Notes: generated by a model from the sequence alone, not told the origin. Counted from the stretch's first letter, positions 46,951 through 56,257 are shown. The stretch is DNA of 64,000 bases from Chrysoporthe austroafricana (GCA_001051155.2 JYIP02000004.1:1613576-1677575), one strand, 5' to 3'. A program made the numbers and translations.

Positions 46951-46991
46951 GGTGGGCGGCTAGGGGTGGGCGGCTAAGGGGTGTGGCGACT
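46951..46991 (-). repeat. Right terminal inverted repeat of the Fot1-like element
   Basis: 41 bp, inverted match to 23185-23228, flanked by TA. Just inside it at 46936-46945 lies CGCCACACCC, an inverted copy of the outer end (46979-46988), so this end could form a hairpin. Confidence 0.9.
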
Positions 46992-46993
46992 TA

Positions 46994-47707
46994 AATTGTC
47001 CAGGACATCCCCCTTCATCGCCGCGCTCGAGAACTTCACATGCCCGACAGCGGCGTTCTCGTCTCGTTATCGCCCTACTTTGACCTAAGCTTCCGCATTT
47101 CCACCTACTATCTTCCTCTAGCGCTTGAGCCTCAGTTGCGTCCATTCTGCGACACTGTATTCCTCAGTATCAAGGCAGCTCTGCACGGAAGATGTATAAG
47201 TGGGAGAAGTGCTCGGAAGTCACGGCTGAAAGAAAATCCTTCACGCCCCTATCACAAAAGCGGTATCCACAAGCTTATTTCGCTCCTCTTATCGGACTTG
47301 TTCATCGGATCGTGGGACTTGGTGATCCTCATGAGAAATGTCAAAATCGAGGGTGGCGTATTCAAAGCATCCAGTACAGAAGACGGCATTCAGCTAGGTT
47401 ATATTGAGCTGAGGAGAAGACTCCCTTAGTCCCTTTGAGCCCTTACCGAAAATAACGTCTATAAAAATTGACAAAGTACTCATGGAAGCCTCGGTAGCTC
47501 GATGAATGGGGGCTGACCAGCCTGTTGGTGAAGATGTTCTACAGTTAAATGAATTACTCAGGTGATCGGGTCGATAAAGACGTGGGAAGAGGTATGCCGA
47601 CGAACTTGAAAATCATATTCCAGATGCGGTCGGCACATTGCTCGCATGCTACACAGAGAGCCTGGGCTCTAGGTCTACTGTAGGTCTATTATTCGAAATA
47701 TGAACGT
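46994..47707. other. Intergenic after the transposon island
   Basis: An ATG-initiated frame at 47040-47429 (129 codons) has no recognisable domain and no splice support; I do not call it a gene. Composition returns to normal immediately after the TA at 46992-46993. Confidence 0.4.
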
Positions 47708-48529
47708 CTATTTCAACAGGTGCCCATCTTCTGCGCCGCTCTCCTCAGCATCCACCGCCGCCATATTCAGGTCGTCGGAGTCTCGATCCATCTCAGCCTC
47801 GAATTCCAAGGACCGCCCAAAGCAAGCATTGTAACGCCTGAAAGCCGACTCGATCAACACACCGATCTCCTTCCTATTGCGCCCAATGACACCGAGAGCC
47901 AGCAACGTCTCCGTCTCCTCGATCCAGATCTTGAGCTGCCGGAAGTCGGCCTCGCTCTTGCCTAGCTTCTCCGGCAGGCCCTTTCCCTTGACCAGAGCCA
48001 GGAAGCCGGCGACGGCGGTATTCACTGCCCCCAGAACGGTGATGGTGACCGGGTAGTCGTCTGCCTTCAGCCCCAGGCAGGTGAGCGTGGCTCCCACCAC
48101 GATCTGCACCCCGTGGCAGCCCCAGACCAGGCCGCTGACGGTGTGATGCAGCAGCTGCTTCCGCTGCTGCTGGAGGACGACGGTGCGGTAGATGCCGACG
48201 GCGCCCCTCTGGCCCTGCTCGAGCCCGACCTGGTCCTCGCCGAACGAGGCGTCGCTGTTGATCCCCACCGCTCGCCGGAACATGAGCAGGTGCTCATCGT
48301 TGTTGTCGCGCGCCGGCCCGCCCAGCGGGTCTGACCAGAGCGCATCGTAGCTCATGCCGGAGGCGGCCATGTCAGGCGCGGCGGGATCACCGGCGCGGCC
48401 TTGTCTCGGCCCCAGCGATCCTGTGTCTGCGCTGCTGGACAGGTTGGCGTTCGAGTTGCTCGATCCGGCGTCCGCCAGGAGTGGCGTCGTATCAGACGGC
48501 AGGTGTAATATCTTCGCCCACGCCGACAT
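47708..48529 (-). CDS. Fungal SLATT-type two-helix membrane protein
   Basis: Single exon, 273 residues from the ATG at 48529 (MSAWAKILHLP). The frame is open to an upstream ATG at 48679, but a TATATA lies between them at 48668-48673, so the shorter start is preferred. Residues 1-85 are Ser/Gly/Asp-rich. From about 86 to 236 the pattern fits the fungal SLATT domain (SMODS and SLOG-associating two-transmembrane effector): FRRAVGI, GIYRTVV, two membrane helices near 131-153 and 161-181, separated by a short turn and ending in ALVKGKGLPEKLGK, then a long amphipathic helix with IEETETLLA. The tail is acidic. In prokaryotes SLATT proteins are predicted membrane effectors of conflict systems; the role of fungal ones is not established. 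I see no nucleotide-sensing or NLR-like partner gene in this window. Confidence 0.72.
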   Translation of the reverse strand: MSAWAKILHLPSDTTPLLADAGSSNSNANLSSSADTGSLGPRQGRAGDPAAPDMAASGMSYDALWSDPLGGPARDNNDEHLLMFRRAVGINSDASFGEDQVGLEQGQRGAVGIYRTVVLQQQRKQLLHHTVSGLVWGCHGVQIVVGATLTCLGLKADDYPVTITVLGAVNTAVAGFLALVKGKGLPEKLGKSEADFRQLKIWIEETETLLALGVIGRNRKEIGVLIESAFRRYNACFGRSLEFEAEMDRDSDDLNMAAVDAEESGAEDGHLLK

Positions 48530-48667
48530 CTTGCTCCGTAAATGAGCTGCGGAGAGATGAGAGTGACCTGCAGTGCTTGAGCGGTGGTATCGTGGTAACA
48601 AGTGCAGCGCTCGATCGAAATGGTCGGACTCGAGCCACCTCTCCAACCTCATCTTACCGGGAGTCCG

Positions 48668-48673
48668 TATATA
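48668..48673 (-). promoter_or_regulatory. TATA-like element upstream of the SLATT gene
   Basis: TATATA in the minus-strand context GTTATATACGG, 139 bp before the preferred start codon. It lies just inside the longer reading frame, which argues against the longer start. No experimental support. Confidence 0.4.
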
Positions 48674-48679
48674 ACGCAT

Positions 48680-49780
48680 CGCAGCCGATATCTCAAATCA
48701 TTCACATTCTTCACTGACTCTATCTCGTGGTATTCGCATGTGGCGTGGGCGGCATGTTTTATTTCGTCGATGTAGGGTCGGCCCGGCGAGGCGGGTGACA
48801 TCGTGACCACTGCTGGTCAGCCGCCTCGGCCCGTCTGACTGGTTGCCAACCAGCTGCGCACACCACCTTGCACTGCTCTGCAAGGCGGTATGACCGCAAG
48901 CCCACGGCCTGCCTGGGTGTTGATTTCATAAGATTATCATTTCATCAACCTGCTGACGACGTCATGTCTTGTATGCTCTTGCCCTTATGATTTGCCGTCG
49001 ACAACTGCTACGGCGATGCGCCCGACTAGGAGAGTCACGAAGGGTCATGTTGCCACGATAAATGAAAGAGGCACGGCGTACCGTCTCGCTTCACATATGC
49101 GAACTTATCCCCGGGCTTCTTCGTATTCGATGTCAGACATTATACTGACTGCATACGGATGGAGGTGCTTACCTAGGCAGCAAAGAGGCTTCGGAGAGCA
49201 TGCCACCATGCTGCGGTCGATATGAAGTGCTCCTTGTGTCTCACTCATCCCGGGGAAGCCACAGACTGTGACCACTCGATCTTCTCCAGGTTCGTAACTA
49301 TTGATATAGGAACAGGAGAAGGAAGACCACCCCCATCACCGTCGGCATTCTATATGTGTATCGGAATCAATAGGTTATACTAACTATTATCATAGAGCAC
49401 AGAATACTAGCATTTCATATACGCACAACTTCTCAGCAACACTCTCAGAACCCATGTAGCCTATTTTGCAGTTCTCTATATTTATACCCAGTAGCTTTAG
49501 CTTTCCCAGTCTTACGTTACTCGTGACAAACTTGGAAGTCCTTCACAGACATGAGGGCTTCAGTCTTACTATAGTATTCTAGATCCGCCGCATCGAGCCA
49601 AGCTCTTTCGACGGCGCTTGCACAAATCGATACACGGGCTTGCCGCCCTGTCGTCCCGCTCCTGTGATGCAGCGAATGCGCATCGGGATAAAAAAGAAAC
49701 AAAATTCCACCGCCGCCAGTGGTATATATAACTGGTCCGATGCATAGCTGCCGAGGCTGCCGAGGCTGCCGGCAAAAAGC
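48680..49780. other. Intergenic, no protein gene seen
   Basis: About 1.1 kb with only short frames. A near-perfect tandem of CTGCCGAGG units at about 49748-49770 sits just beyond the 3' end of the tRNA gene. No other RNA gene was recognised. Confidence 0.4.
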
Positions 49781-49864
49781 CGATCCCGATGGGATTCGAA
49801 CCCACAATCTTCAGAGACATGACTGAGACCGAAATCTGACGCCTTACCATTAGGCCACGGAACC
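49781..49864 (-). tRNA. tRNA-Arg (anticodon TCG) with a 12-nt intron
   Basis: On the minus strand a full cloverleaf can be drawn: acceptor GGTTCCG pairing with CGGGATC (two G-T pairs), D arm GCC/GGC, anticodon stem TCAGA/TCTGA, and T arm GTGGG/CCCAT with the B-box GGTTCGAATCC. The anticodon-loop interval is 19 nt, so a 12-nt intron follows the base 3' of the anticodon, leaving a loop with TCG, which reads CGA arginine codons. The discriminator is G. The transcript is oriented like the neighbouring SLATT and dehydrin-like genes. Confidence 0.85.
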
Positions 49865-50101
49865 AATGACAGGCGTCCCGCAGAGATAGTACTTATCCTA
49901 CATGGCTTAGGTCACTGCGGATCCTAATAGTCTACTTCAGGACCTTTATTTGGCCACACATCTGGAATCAGACAGACCCAATCGTCAGTAGTGGGCATAC
50001 TACATTCATGTCGTTGATTCATTCGATGACTGGATTACTCAAGAACAAACAGTCCAAGTGACCCATAGGTGGGTTGCCTGTTAGTCGCCAAAGAAAGACA
50101 C

Positions 50102-50938
50102 CTAGTAGTTGTCGGACGATCCTCCGAAGCCTCCGGCCTGGTCCCTCTTCTCACGGCCCATCTGCTCGAGCTTCTGGTTGTTCAATTTGTCGCCAGCCTT
50201 CTCCATGAGCTTGCCCAGCGTGCTGTCCTTGCCACCGCTGCCGCCGGCGACCCCACCGACGCCGCTACCGTAGCTGTCGCTGCCGGTGTTCCCGGAGCCG
50301 TATCCGCTCTGGTTACCACCGCTGCCATACGAGTCGGAGCCCAGGCCTCCAGCAGTCCGGCCAGAGCTGCCGTAGGAGTCCGAGCCTACGCCGGAGCTGC
50401 CAAAGTTGTCTCCGCCCGTGCGGCCCGAGCTGCCAAAGCTGTCGCCGGTGGAGCCAAAGTTGTCTCCGCGCCCGGAGCTGCCGAAATCCTGGCGCCCGGA
50501 GCTGCCAAAGTCCTCGCGCCCGGAGCTGCCAAGGTTCTCGCGCCCGGAGCCAAAGTTGCTTCCGACCTCACCGCCAGAGGCGAAGTTTCCTCCACCTGCG
50601 CCGCCGCTGCTGAAGTTGCCTACGCCCTGGCCAGCGGAGCCGAAGTTGTCCCGGCCGGAGGACAGCGAGTCGCTGCCGAACTCGTTGCCCGCCGACCCCT
50701 GGTTGCCGAAGGAGTCGTCACCGGACCCGAAGTTGTCTCCGCGGCGGCCCGAGCCCTGATGGGGTGGTCAGCATGGCGTGTCCTTGTCAAGACAAGGTGA
50801 CTTGGAGAGGAGCATGTCTCCTTACGAAGCTCGAGTCGTTGCCGCCGCCGTAATTAGACTTTCAGGGGGTCAGTATGGCTTCTTGAGGTAGACGTGGGTT
50901 GGGTCAAGGCTCACGTTGTCGTTGCCGCCGAAAGACAT
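50102..50938 (-). CDS. Dehydrin-like repeat stress protein (DPR type)
   Basis: Three exons on the minus strand (50915-50938, 50826-50858, 50102-50755) give 236 residues. Both introns have CTGAC branch sites and join MSFGGNDN, SNYGGGNDSSF and GSGRRGDNFGSG in phase. The body is a low-complexity array of FGSSGR and DSYGSSGR units rich in Gly, Ser, Asn and Asp. The C-terminus is different and conserved-looking: STLGKLMEKAGDKLNNQKLE then REKRDQAGGFG. The pattern matches fungal dehydrin-like proteins (DPR repeats of Aspergillus DprA-type, by recall), which protect cells in osmotic, oxidative or drying stress and accumulate in conidia. No signal peptide or membrane segment. A TATA box lies 108 bp upstream. 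Exact orthology is unproven. Confidence 0.78.
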
Positions 50939-51045
50939 GGTGATGGGTTTGCGGGTAGGCTTGTTCGTTCTTGGTGTGCTTGTTGTGGACAGTGTCTGTG
51001 CAGATCAGACACATTTCCCGCACCACTACTGAGGCAAGCCTCGAG

Positions 51046-51053
51046 TATATATA
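51046..51053 (-). promoter_or_regulatory. TATA box upstream of the dehydrin-like gene
   Basis: TATATATA at 108 bp before the start codon, usual for inducible fungal stress genes. Identified by sequence and spacing only. Confidence 0.5.
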
Positions 51054-52363
51054 CCCAGGACACACAACAACTACCGCACCTTGATCGAAGCTTGCTAGCC
51101 CCCCTGGAGACCTACGTCACCAGAGGCCCAGCGGTTTCTCTCGTCGACATGTGTCGGGGATCTAGCCCGACGGCCGGCGGGGAGGCTTGAAGCTTGTTTC
51201 TTGAGCCCGAGGTGCCAGTAAGCATCTAGAACATGAAGACGCAGATGTGTGATTCGACGGGCTACCGTGACCGTCCACCATCCTTTTCCACGCAACCCGG
51301 ACTGTACTTTGCGCCTGGGTTACATTCCGTCATGTACTGTGCCGCAGAGGTAGCTAGAATGCCCAGGAAAAACCGGAATTGGAAGAAGTACAAGCTCTCA
51401 GCCGCTGGTACATCGGGCGAAAATGACACCGGAGGCTGTCCCCATTCATCGATATTCGAGAGCGGGAGCACCGCAGTACACCCCAGCGGGGACATGGCAC
51501 GGCGACACAGAGACGGGAGAGGGCATGGCGTCATTGGGCATGTCGAAGATCGAGATGCTGACTATAAGCCCCCAATCGGCCTCATCCCGAGGTACTACTA
51601 CAGCATAGCACCATAGCAGGGCGTTGATGTCTGAGTCTGCCAACTTGGGAGAAGCTCATGACGGCTGAAGGCGAGCACGAGCTGGGCAACCCCTGTAGTG
51701 TCCTGCTCAGGCGTACTGCTTGCCAAGCTCTCCCTTGCCAAGTTTCCTGGCGCCGCCCCTATGGTACAGTGCTAGTGCTGTTAGCGGCCTCCAGGCATTG
51801 TCTGGAGGCTAGCTCAGCCGTTGGCGCCATCTGTGTAACGACCATTCCAAGTTGTTCGTTACCCCGCGTCAAGCCACTATTTCGTCAACGGCGCCGTGAT
51901 GACCATGGCATCGAGATGCGGTTGAATGCGCTGTACTGTGGTAGTGTTTGTCGTGACGTTGATGCCCGGCACGCCATTCTAGCTTGCAACCAGCTCAGCC
52001 GCCACGCCGCGGTATGTCTCATAGCGTGGCATGCCGTGGCTAGGCAGCCAGGACAGCTCACCGCGAGCGGTATCAGATCGAGGCAATGCAATATAGACCG
52101 GAGATCGCAGCCAAGATCCCGACCACCACTCTCGCGCCGTTCCGTGAGGAAGATCCTAGCCTCAGCCGGCGATGAGATATGGATGCTGGCAAACGCCAGC
52201 CGACGCCACAGCTCCGCTCCTACGCTGTTGCGACGGTCTCCGCTGCGCGGCTTCGGAGCGGCTGCTGAGACCTCTCCTCTAGTTGCATCCTGCAACCTAG
52301 TAGCCATGATCCAGTAGTGCTCCGTCAAGGCCTCCTGGCCTTCAACGAATGTTTCAGCGCGTT
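51054..52363. other. Intergenic, promoter of the dehydrin-like gene and 3' side of the Pex8-like gene
   Basis: A 219-codon frame at 51658-52317 and its antisense partner look like accidental GC-rich frames without domains. A perfect 7-bp hairpin (CCTCCAG, 7-nt loop, CTGGAGG) lies at 51788-51808. Nothing else was recognised. Confidence 0.4.
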
Positions 52364-54457
52364 TCACAGTTTGCTCGCCCCTGCCTCGTCAACAAGAGCG
52401 CCGCTCATCATGAAGGCTTCCTGCGCCATCCTTCTTTCCGGTCCGAAGAGCACCAGCTCTCGGCCACCCTTCGTTCCCCACCAAGCCACACCGATGGCAG
52501 CCCTCTCAACATCCAGCTCCCCGCTTCCCAATATCTCCCAGAACCTCTGTTTTGCAGCTTCCCTTAGCGACGGGTCCGAGATCTCATGTAGTGCTCCACC
52601 GGCGACGTCCATCCATTCTTCCACGATGGGTTGTGGCAGGAAGGGGAGCGCATCGATCAGAGTGAGTACCAGTGCGCTCTGTTCGGACATCGGTGGAGGT
52701 ACCGCATCGCTCTGATCGTGAGTCGCCGGCAGGAGCCCCTGGCCGGCAGATGGGATCCGGAAGCGGACCATCTCTAGTAGTGTCTCGCTGAGCTCGGGGT
52801 GGGTTCCTGAGACAGGGAAAGGAGGAGATAGGATCTGCATGAGGGTGCTAAAGGCGAGTCTGAACTGACGGGGAGAGATTTGTGACGGGAAGGATTCAAA
52901 GAGGGTTTCGGCGTAGAACGGGGCGATCCTGACGGCAATAGGGCCGTTTTGGGGGCATGAGAGAACGGAGAGGATGGCGGAGTGGGCGGCTTCAAAAAGC
53001 TCGGTCATGCGCTTCGAGTGTGGCGCCGTGCGAGAAAGGTATGCTGTCGCAGGCTGAATGATGAGGCTCTCGCAGGCCTCTGGTGGTATGTTCAGAGGTA
53101 GGTGCTCTGCCGTATTCAGATAGAAGAGGTCCAGCGTTTTTTGGAGGGCGTGTGTTGGTACCGGACCAGCGCTCGGTGGTACCGTCTCTCCTAGGAAGGT
53201 GATTGATGTCTCCGCGTACCTCGCAAGGATGTCGACAGCCGTGAGGTACGAAAATACGTACACCTGGAAGCTGTCATTTCCTCTCGAGGAGATGAAATAA
53301 AGATTCCGGTAAATATGCAGCGTCTTTGCCGCCACGACGGGAGCCACAGCGTCGTTCCTTAGGTGAGGATCGAGAAGGCCTCTGGCTGTCACCGCTCGCA
53401 AAACAGCCACAACCGCGAACAGCATATTCGTGAGCAATCGCCACAAAGCTGGCCAGGTGACTTGTAGAGTGCGTTCGGTGAGAATTACACCCTCATCAGA
53501 GGTCTCGACCTCGGCGAGTCTCGTCTGTCGCCAATGGTTGAGTAATGTCGCCGTGAAAGCCAAGAGGTCGTTCTGGGCCTGCAAGACCAAACGATGGTCC
53601 CTTGCCTTCTCAACAGCGAATGCGACCAATTTCGACAGCGGCCCGGCTGTCTCCACTAAGGGCCTCGAGGTGAGCTTTTGTATTGAAACGAATGAAGTCG
53701 ACGTCTCGGGCCACTCAAGTCTCTGCCCAAACTGTCTGACGTCTGCCTCGACAGTCCCAAGAAACAGCCCTCCTTGGAACCCGTCACTGCCGACTAAAGC
53801 TTGAACGGCGACAGGCAGAAGCGCATCACAGTCGGTGCTCTCCCTTGTCGAGTCCGACATCAACGGGAAGGCCCAGTTCAGCGCCAATACGACCGCCGGC
53901 CTTGCAACAGTCGGCTCCCTGTCCAGACTCCGCAGGGCTAGGTTCGCGGCCGTGACAACGGCGCCCTCAAGCGTCCTCCTCATAGACCCCAATAAGCTCC
54001 GCCTGTCGTTCCCCTCGAGTCCCATCAATATCCCCGCCAGCACCAACAAGTGCTGCCACCGGCTGCTCCTCTCGTCCGCGCCCTTCACCACTGCCCTCGC
54101 CCACGCTTCACTGCCCAGCCCGCCGCCCACGGGCGGGCTCGACGTGATGCCGAAGCCGAGCGCCGTGCGCTTGTCCGCGTTCTCGAGCTCGTTGCGCCGT
54201 ACGTGGATCGCGGCGGTGTTGAACACGGAGAGCACGCGCATGCAAGTGCTTCGCAGGGGGTCGGGGTCCGACGAGGGGCGGTGGTGCCATATTGCGGGCG
54301 CGGTGAGGAACTGCGAGGTCAGGAGGGCAAGATTGAGAGGGTTGGTCAACTCGGTCAGGAGGGTGAGGGTCGTGCCGAAGAGACGGTCGGTGTGGTGCTC
54401 ATCGCGGAGGGTCTGGTAGCCGGCAAGGACTTGGTTGAGGAGATGGTCGGCCGGCAT
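52364..54457 (-). CDS. PEX8: Pex8-like intraperoxisomal peroxin
   Basis: Single exon, 697 residues, ATG at 54457 (MPADHLLNQVLAGYQTL). The protein is almost all alpha-helical in character, without a signal peptide, and ends GASKL, a perfect PTS1 peroxisomal import signal. Length, the helical repeat-like build, the N-terminal region (LTLLTELTNPLNLALLTSQF) and the SKL end fit filamentous-fungal Pex8, the lumenal peripheral membrane protein that links the docking and RING complexes of the peroxisomal importer and helps release cargo from Pex5. The SKL is seen; Pex8 identity rests on overall resemblance, so another large PTS1-bearing helical protein is the alternative. It is divergently arranged with the TMEM170 gene, 218 bp between start codons. 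Confidence 0.75.
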   Translation of the reverse strand: MPADHLLNQVLAGYQTLRDEHHTDRLFGTTLTLLTELTNPLNLALLTSQFLTAPAIWHHRPSSDPDPLRSTCMRVLSVFNTAAIHVRRNELENADKRTALGFGITSSPPVGGGLGSEAWARAVVKGADERSSRWQHLLVLAGILMGLEGNDRRSLLGSMRRTLEGAVVTAANLALRSLDREPTVARPAVVLALNWAFPLMSDSTRESTDCDALLPVAVQALVGSDGFQGGLFLGTVEADVRQFGQRLEWPETSTSFVSIQKLTSRPLVETAGPLSKLVAFAVEKARDHRLVLQAQNDLLAFTATLLNHWRQTRLAEVETSDEGVILTERTLQVTWPALWRLLTNMLFAVVAVLRAVTARGLLDPHLRNDAVAPVVAAKTLHIYRNLYFISSRGNDSFQVYVFSYLTAVDILARYAETSITFLGETVPPSAGPVPTHALQKTLDLFYLNTAEHLPLNIPPEACESLIIQPATAYLSRTAPHSKRMTELFEAAHSAILSVLSCPQNGPIAVRIAPFYAETLFESFPSQISPRQFRLAFSTLMQILSPPFPVSGTHPELSETLLEMVRFRIPSAGQGLLPATHDQSDAVPPPMSEQSALVLTLIDALPFLPQPIVEEWMDVAGGALHEISDPSLREAAKQRFWEILGSGELDVERAAIGVAWWGTKGGRELVLFGPERRMAQEAFMMSGALVDEAGASKL

Positions 54458-54675
54458 GGCGGGCGTCGTTGAAGGGGACCTGCTATATCATCTGAATGAA
54501 CTACTCAAGATTCAGCAGTCATACCGTCCAGAACGCAGCTTGAAGCGTGTTCATAAATATTCAGAGGGGTCCAATCGCTATCGAGGGGCAAGTTGTGAAG
54601 TGTGGTCGGCCAGCGCTTGGATTCCCGGGAGCTTCTCTCTTTTGCCGAGGCACAGCGAGGCACAGCGCTGCTGAC
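54458..54675. promoter_or_regulatory. Short shared promoter between the Pex8-like and TMEM170 genes
   Basis: 218 bp separates the two divergent start codons, so both genes must start transcription within or beside this interval. I identify no particular factor site. Confidence 0.55.
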
Positions 54676-55336
54676 ATGAGCTCTGACTTCATTTCGATAT
54701 CTCGCGACCCGTCATCTCCTACCACAACCACGAAAAGGAGACAACATCAACCCCTTGCGATTTCGATGCCCGATCCAACGTGAGTCGCAGTTCTTAACAT
54801 GCAATCCGCCATACGCAAATGTCAGATCTGACCAAGATGGAGTAGCTCTCGTGCGGTGTTTCCGCCGGCCGATTACAGCCCCCCAGAATGGCCCTCCCTT
54901 TTCTGGCCTCCCCTGGAAGACCGCTACGTCCTGTACCGACTTGGTGACATGTGGCGGTTCATCCTGTTCTGGACGCTAGTCATGTACGCATCGTTTCACT
55001 GGGCTGCCATTGGCATTGCGCTGTTTGTGCAGATCGGCAAAAGGAGGACGAACTGGAAGTACCTGTGGACGGTTCCCATCGTCTACTCGGTGATAGCAGC
55101 ATTCGAGGCGCTGGTTGCGGGCAGCGTCACGGGCGCAATGTCAGTACACTTTCTGACTACCGCTTTCTGAGAGTTCGTATCACGGCATCGGCTGACAGAG
55201 GCTTGCCAAATCTAGGGTTGGTGCCATTTACATAGCGGGCGGATGGTACATGACGACGTGGATACCATTCATCTGGGGCTGGGTCAACGTCTTCGTACTG
55301 GTCGTCTCCTCGTTCTCTATCTCTGGCGGTTTATGA
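54676..55336 (+). CDS. TMEM170-family membrane protein
   Basis: Three exons (54676-54779, 54837-55139, 55216-55336) give 175 residues. The first intron is GTGAGT..AAG (57 nt) and the second is GTCAGT..TAG (76 nt). Splicing restores MPDPT-WSSSRAV and SVTGAM-VGAIYIAGG in frame. The conserved part runs LYRLGDMWRFILFWTLVMYASFHWAAI and three hydrophobic segments follow the order expected for TMEM170 (helices at about 75-97, 107-130, 138-170). Human TMEM170A shapes ER sheets and nuclear pores; the fungal role is unknown. The N-terminal 50 residues are Ser/Pro-rich. The gene is convergent with the acetyltransferase, 21 bp between stops. Confidence 0.8.
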
Positions 55337-55357
55337 ACAGCATAGGTGCTGTCTACC

Positions 55358-56257
55358 TCATGCATTGACCCTGGGGGCATCCTCCCCAGCCAGGATCTCA
55401 ACACCGCCGGCCCCAGCAGCCTCCGCAAGGCCACCCGCCACCTCGATCTTCCGGATCACTCTCGCTGGATTGCCGGCCACGCAAGTGTACGGCTCGACGT
55501 CCTTAGTCACGACACTGCCAGCTCCGACAGTGCTTCCCTTGCCAATGGTGACACCGGGCAGGACGATAACATTGCCGCCCAACCAGCAGTCCTCGCCGAT
55601 ATTGATCGGCTTCCCACTTTCAGGGCCACGAGTGCCGTTGCGGACGGTCGGGTCCAGAGGGTGCGTGCCGCTGAAAAAACAGCAGTTTGGACCAATCAAG
55701 GTGCGTGCTCCGATTGTGATCGGGCAGGTGTCAATCCAGGTCGAGTTGGCGTTGATGAAGACATTGGATCCGAGTCTGCCGCATGCGTGTTGAGCTTTCG
55801 AACTCCGAACTGACCGTGGTTACACAGATGGTACTGATCTATACATACTTGACATTATACCCGTAGTCCATCATGACAGGCGGGAGTAGCATCGGGAAGT
55901 CTTCGAGTTGCGCCTCATCTTCCTCTTGGGACTTTGTATGGTGCTTTTTCGGCAGAGGTGTCTCGTCGGAGACGAGGCTACACACGTTATGTCAGCCAGC
56001 TTGGCGAGAATAGCTATGCTGATGTGTGGCTCGGGGTGCCGGGCTCTAGAACAGAGACAGCAATTCCAGGCTTCATCTTACTCTTGATAGAGCTCAATCT
56101 GCTCCCTCCGAGCTACGCCCTCTGACTTGTTGTACAGGGCCAAGGCCATCTTGCACCGGTTCCTCTCGTCTATGAGCTCAGGGGTGAATGCATAGTAGAG
56201 CTCGCCGGCCTGCATCTTCTCCTTGTTCTCCCGCGCGTCAACTGTCGGTGCAGACAT
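55358..56257 (-). CDS. Maltose/nodulation-type O-acetyltransferase
   Basis: Acetyl-CoA-dependent O-acetyltransferase of the LacA/Maa/NodL family; the sugar substrate cannot be told. Exons on the minus strand (56082-56257, 55849-55977, 55358-55775) give 240 residues. Splicing joins QIELYQ-DLVSDE and YNVK-LGSNVFINANSTWID in frame. The N-terminal maltose-acetyltransferase (Mac) segment is KEKMQAGELYYAFTPELIDE. The left-handed beta-helix follows, with hexapeptide repeats (IGPNCCFF, INIGEDCWLGGNVIVLPGV, IGKGSTVGAGSVV). The catalytic His is in SGTHPLD, and the GNPARVIR end is typical. An Ala/Gly-rich tail of about 25 residues is extra. In fungi such enzymes are accessory cytosolic proteins of unclear role. 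Confidence 0.86.

Larger units (their letters stand above)
23185..46991 (-). mobile_element. Fot1/pogo-like DNA transposon, split by nested retrotransposons
   Basis: Its own sequence is 23185-24179 and 46138-46991, about 1.85 kb together, the normal size for Fot1-type elements. It is bounded by TA at 23183-23184 and 46992-46993, the Tc1/mariner target duplication. The ends are inverted repeats starting AGTCGCCACACCCCTTAG. Transposase traces read on the minus strand: the N-terminal helix-turn-helix from the right piece and the C-terminal tail from the left piece. The remaining 22 kb is inserted retroelement sequence. The transposase is full of stop codons, so the element cannot move by itself. 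Confidence 0.85.

Noticed and set aside
47040..47429. 129-codon frame next to the island
   Set aside because: Starts with ATG but has no recognisable family, splice support or conserved feature; left as a possibility only.
51658..52317. 219-codon plus-strand frame downstream of the Pex8-like gene
   Set aside because: No domain, irregular composition rich in Arg, Ser and Cys, no splice context, and an equally long antisense frame.
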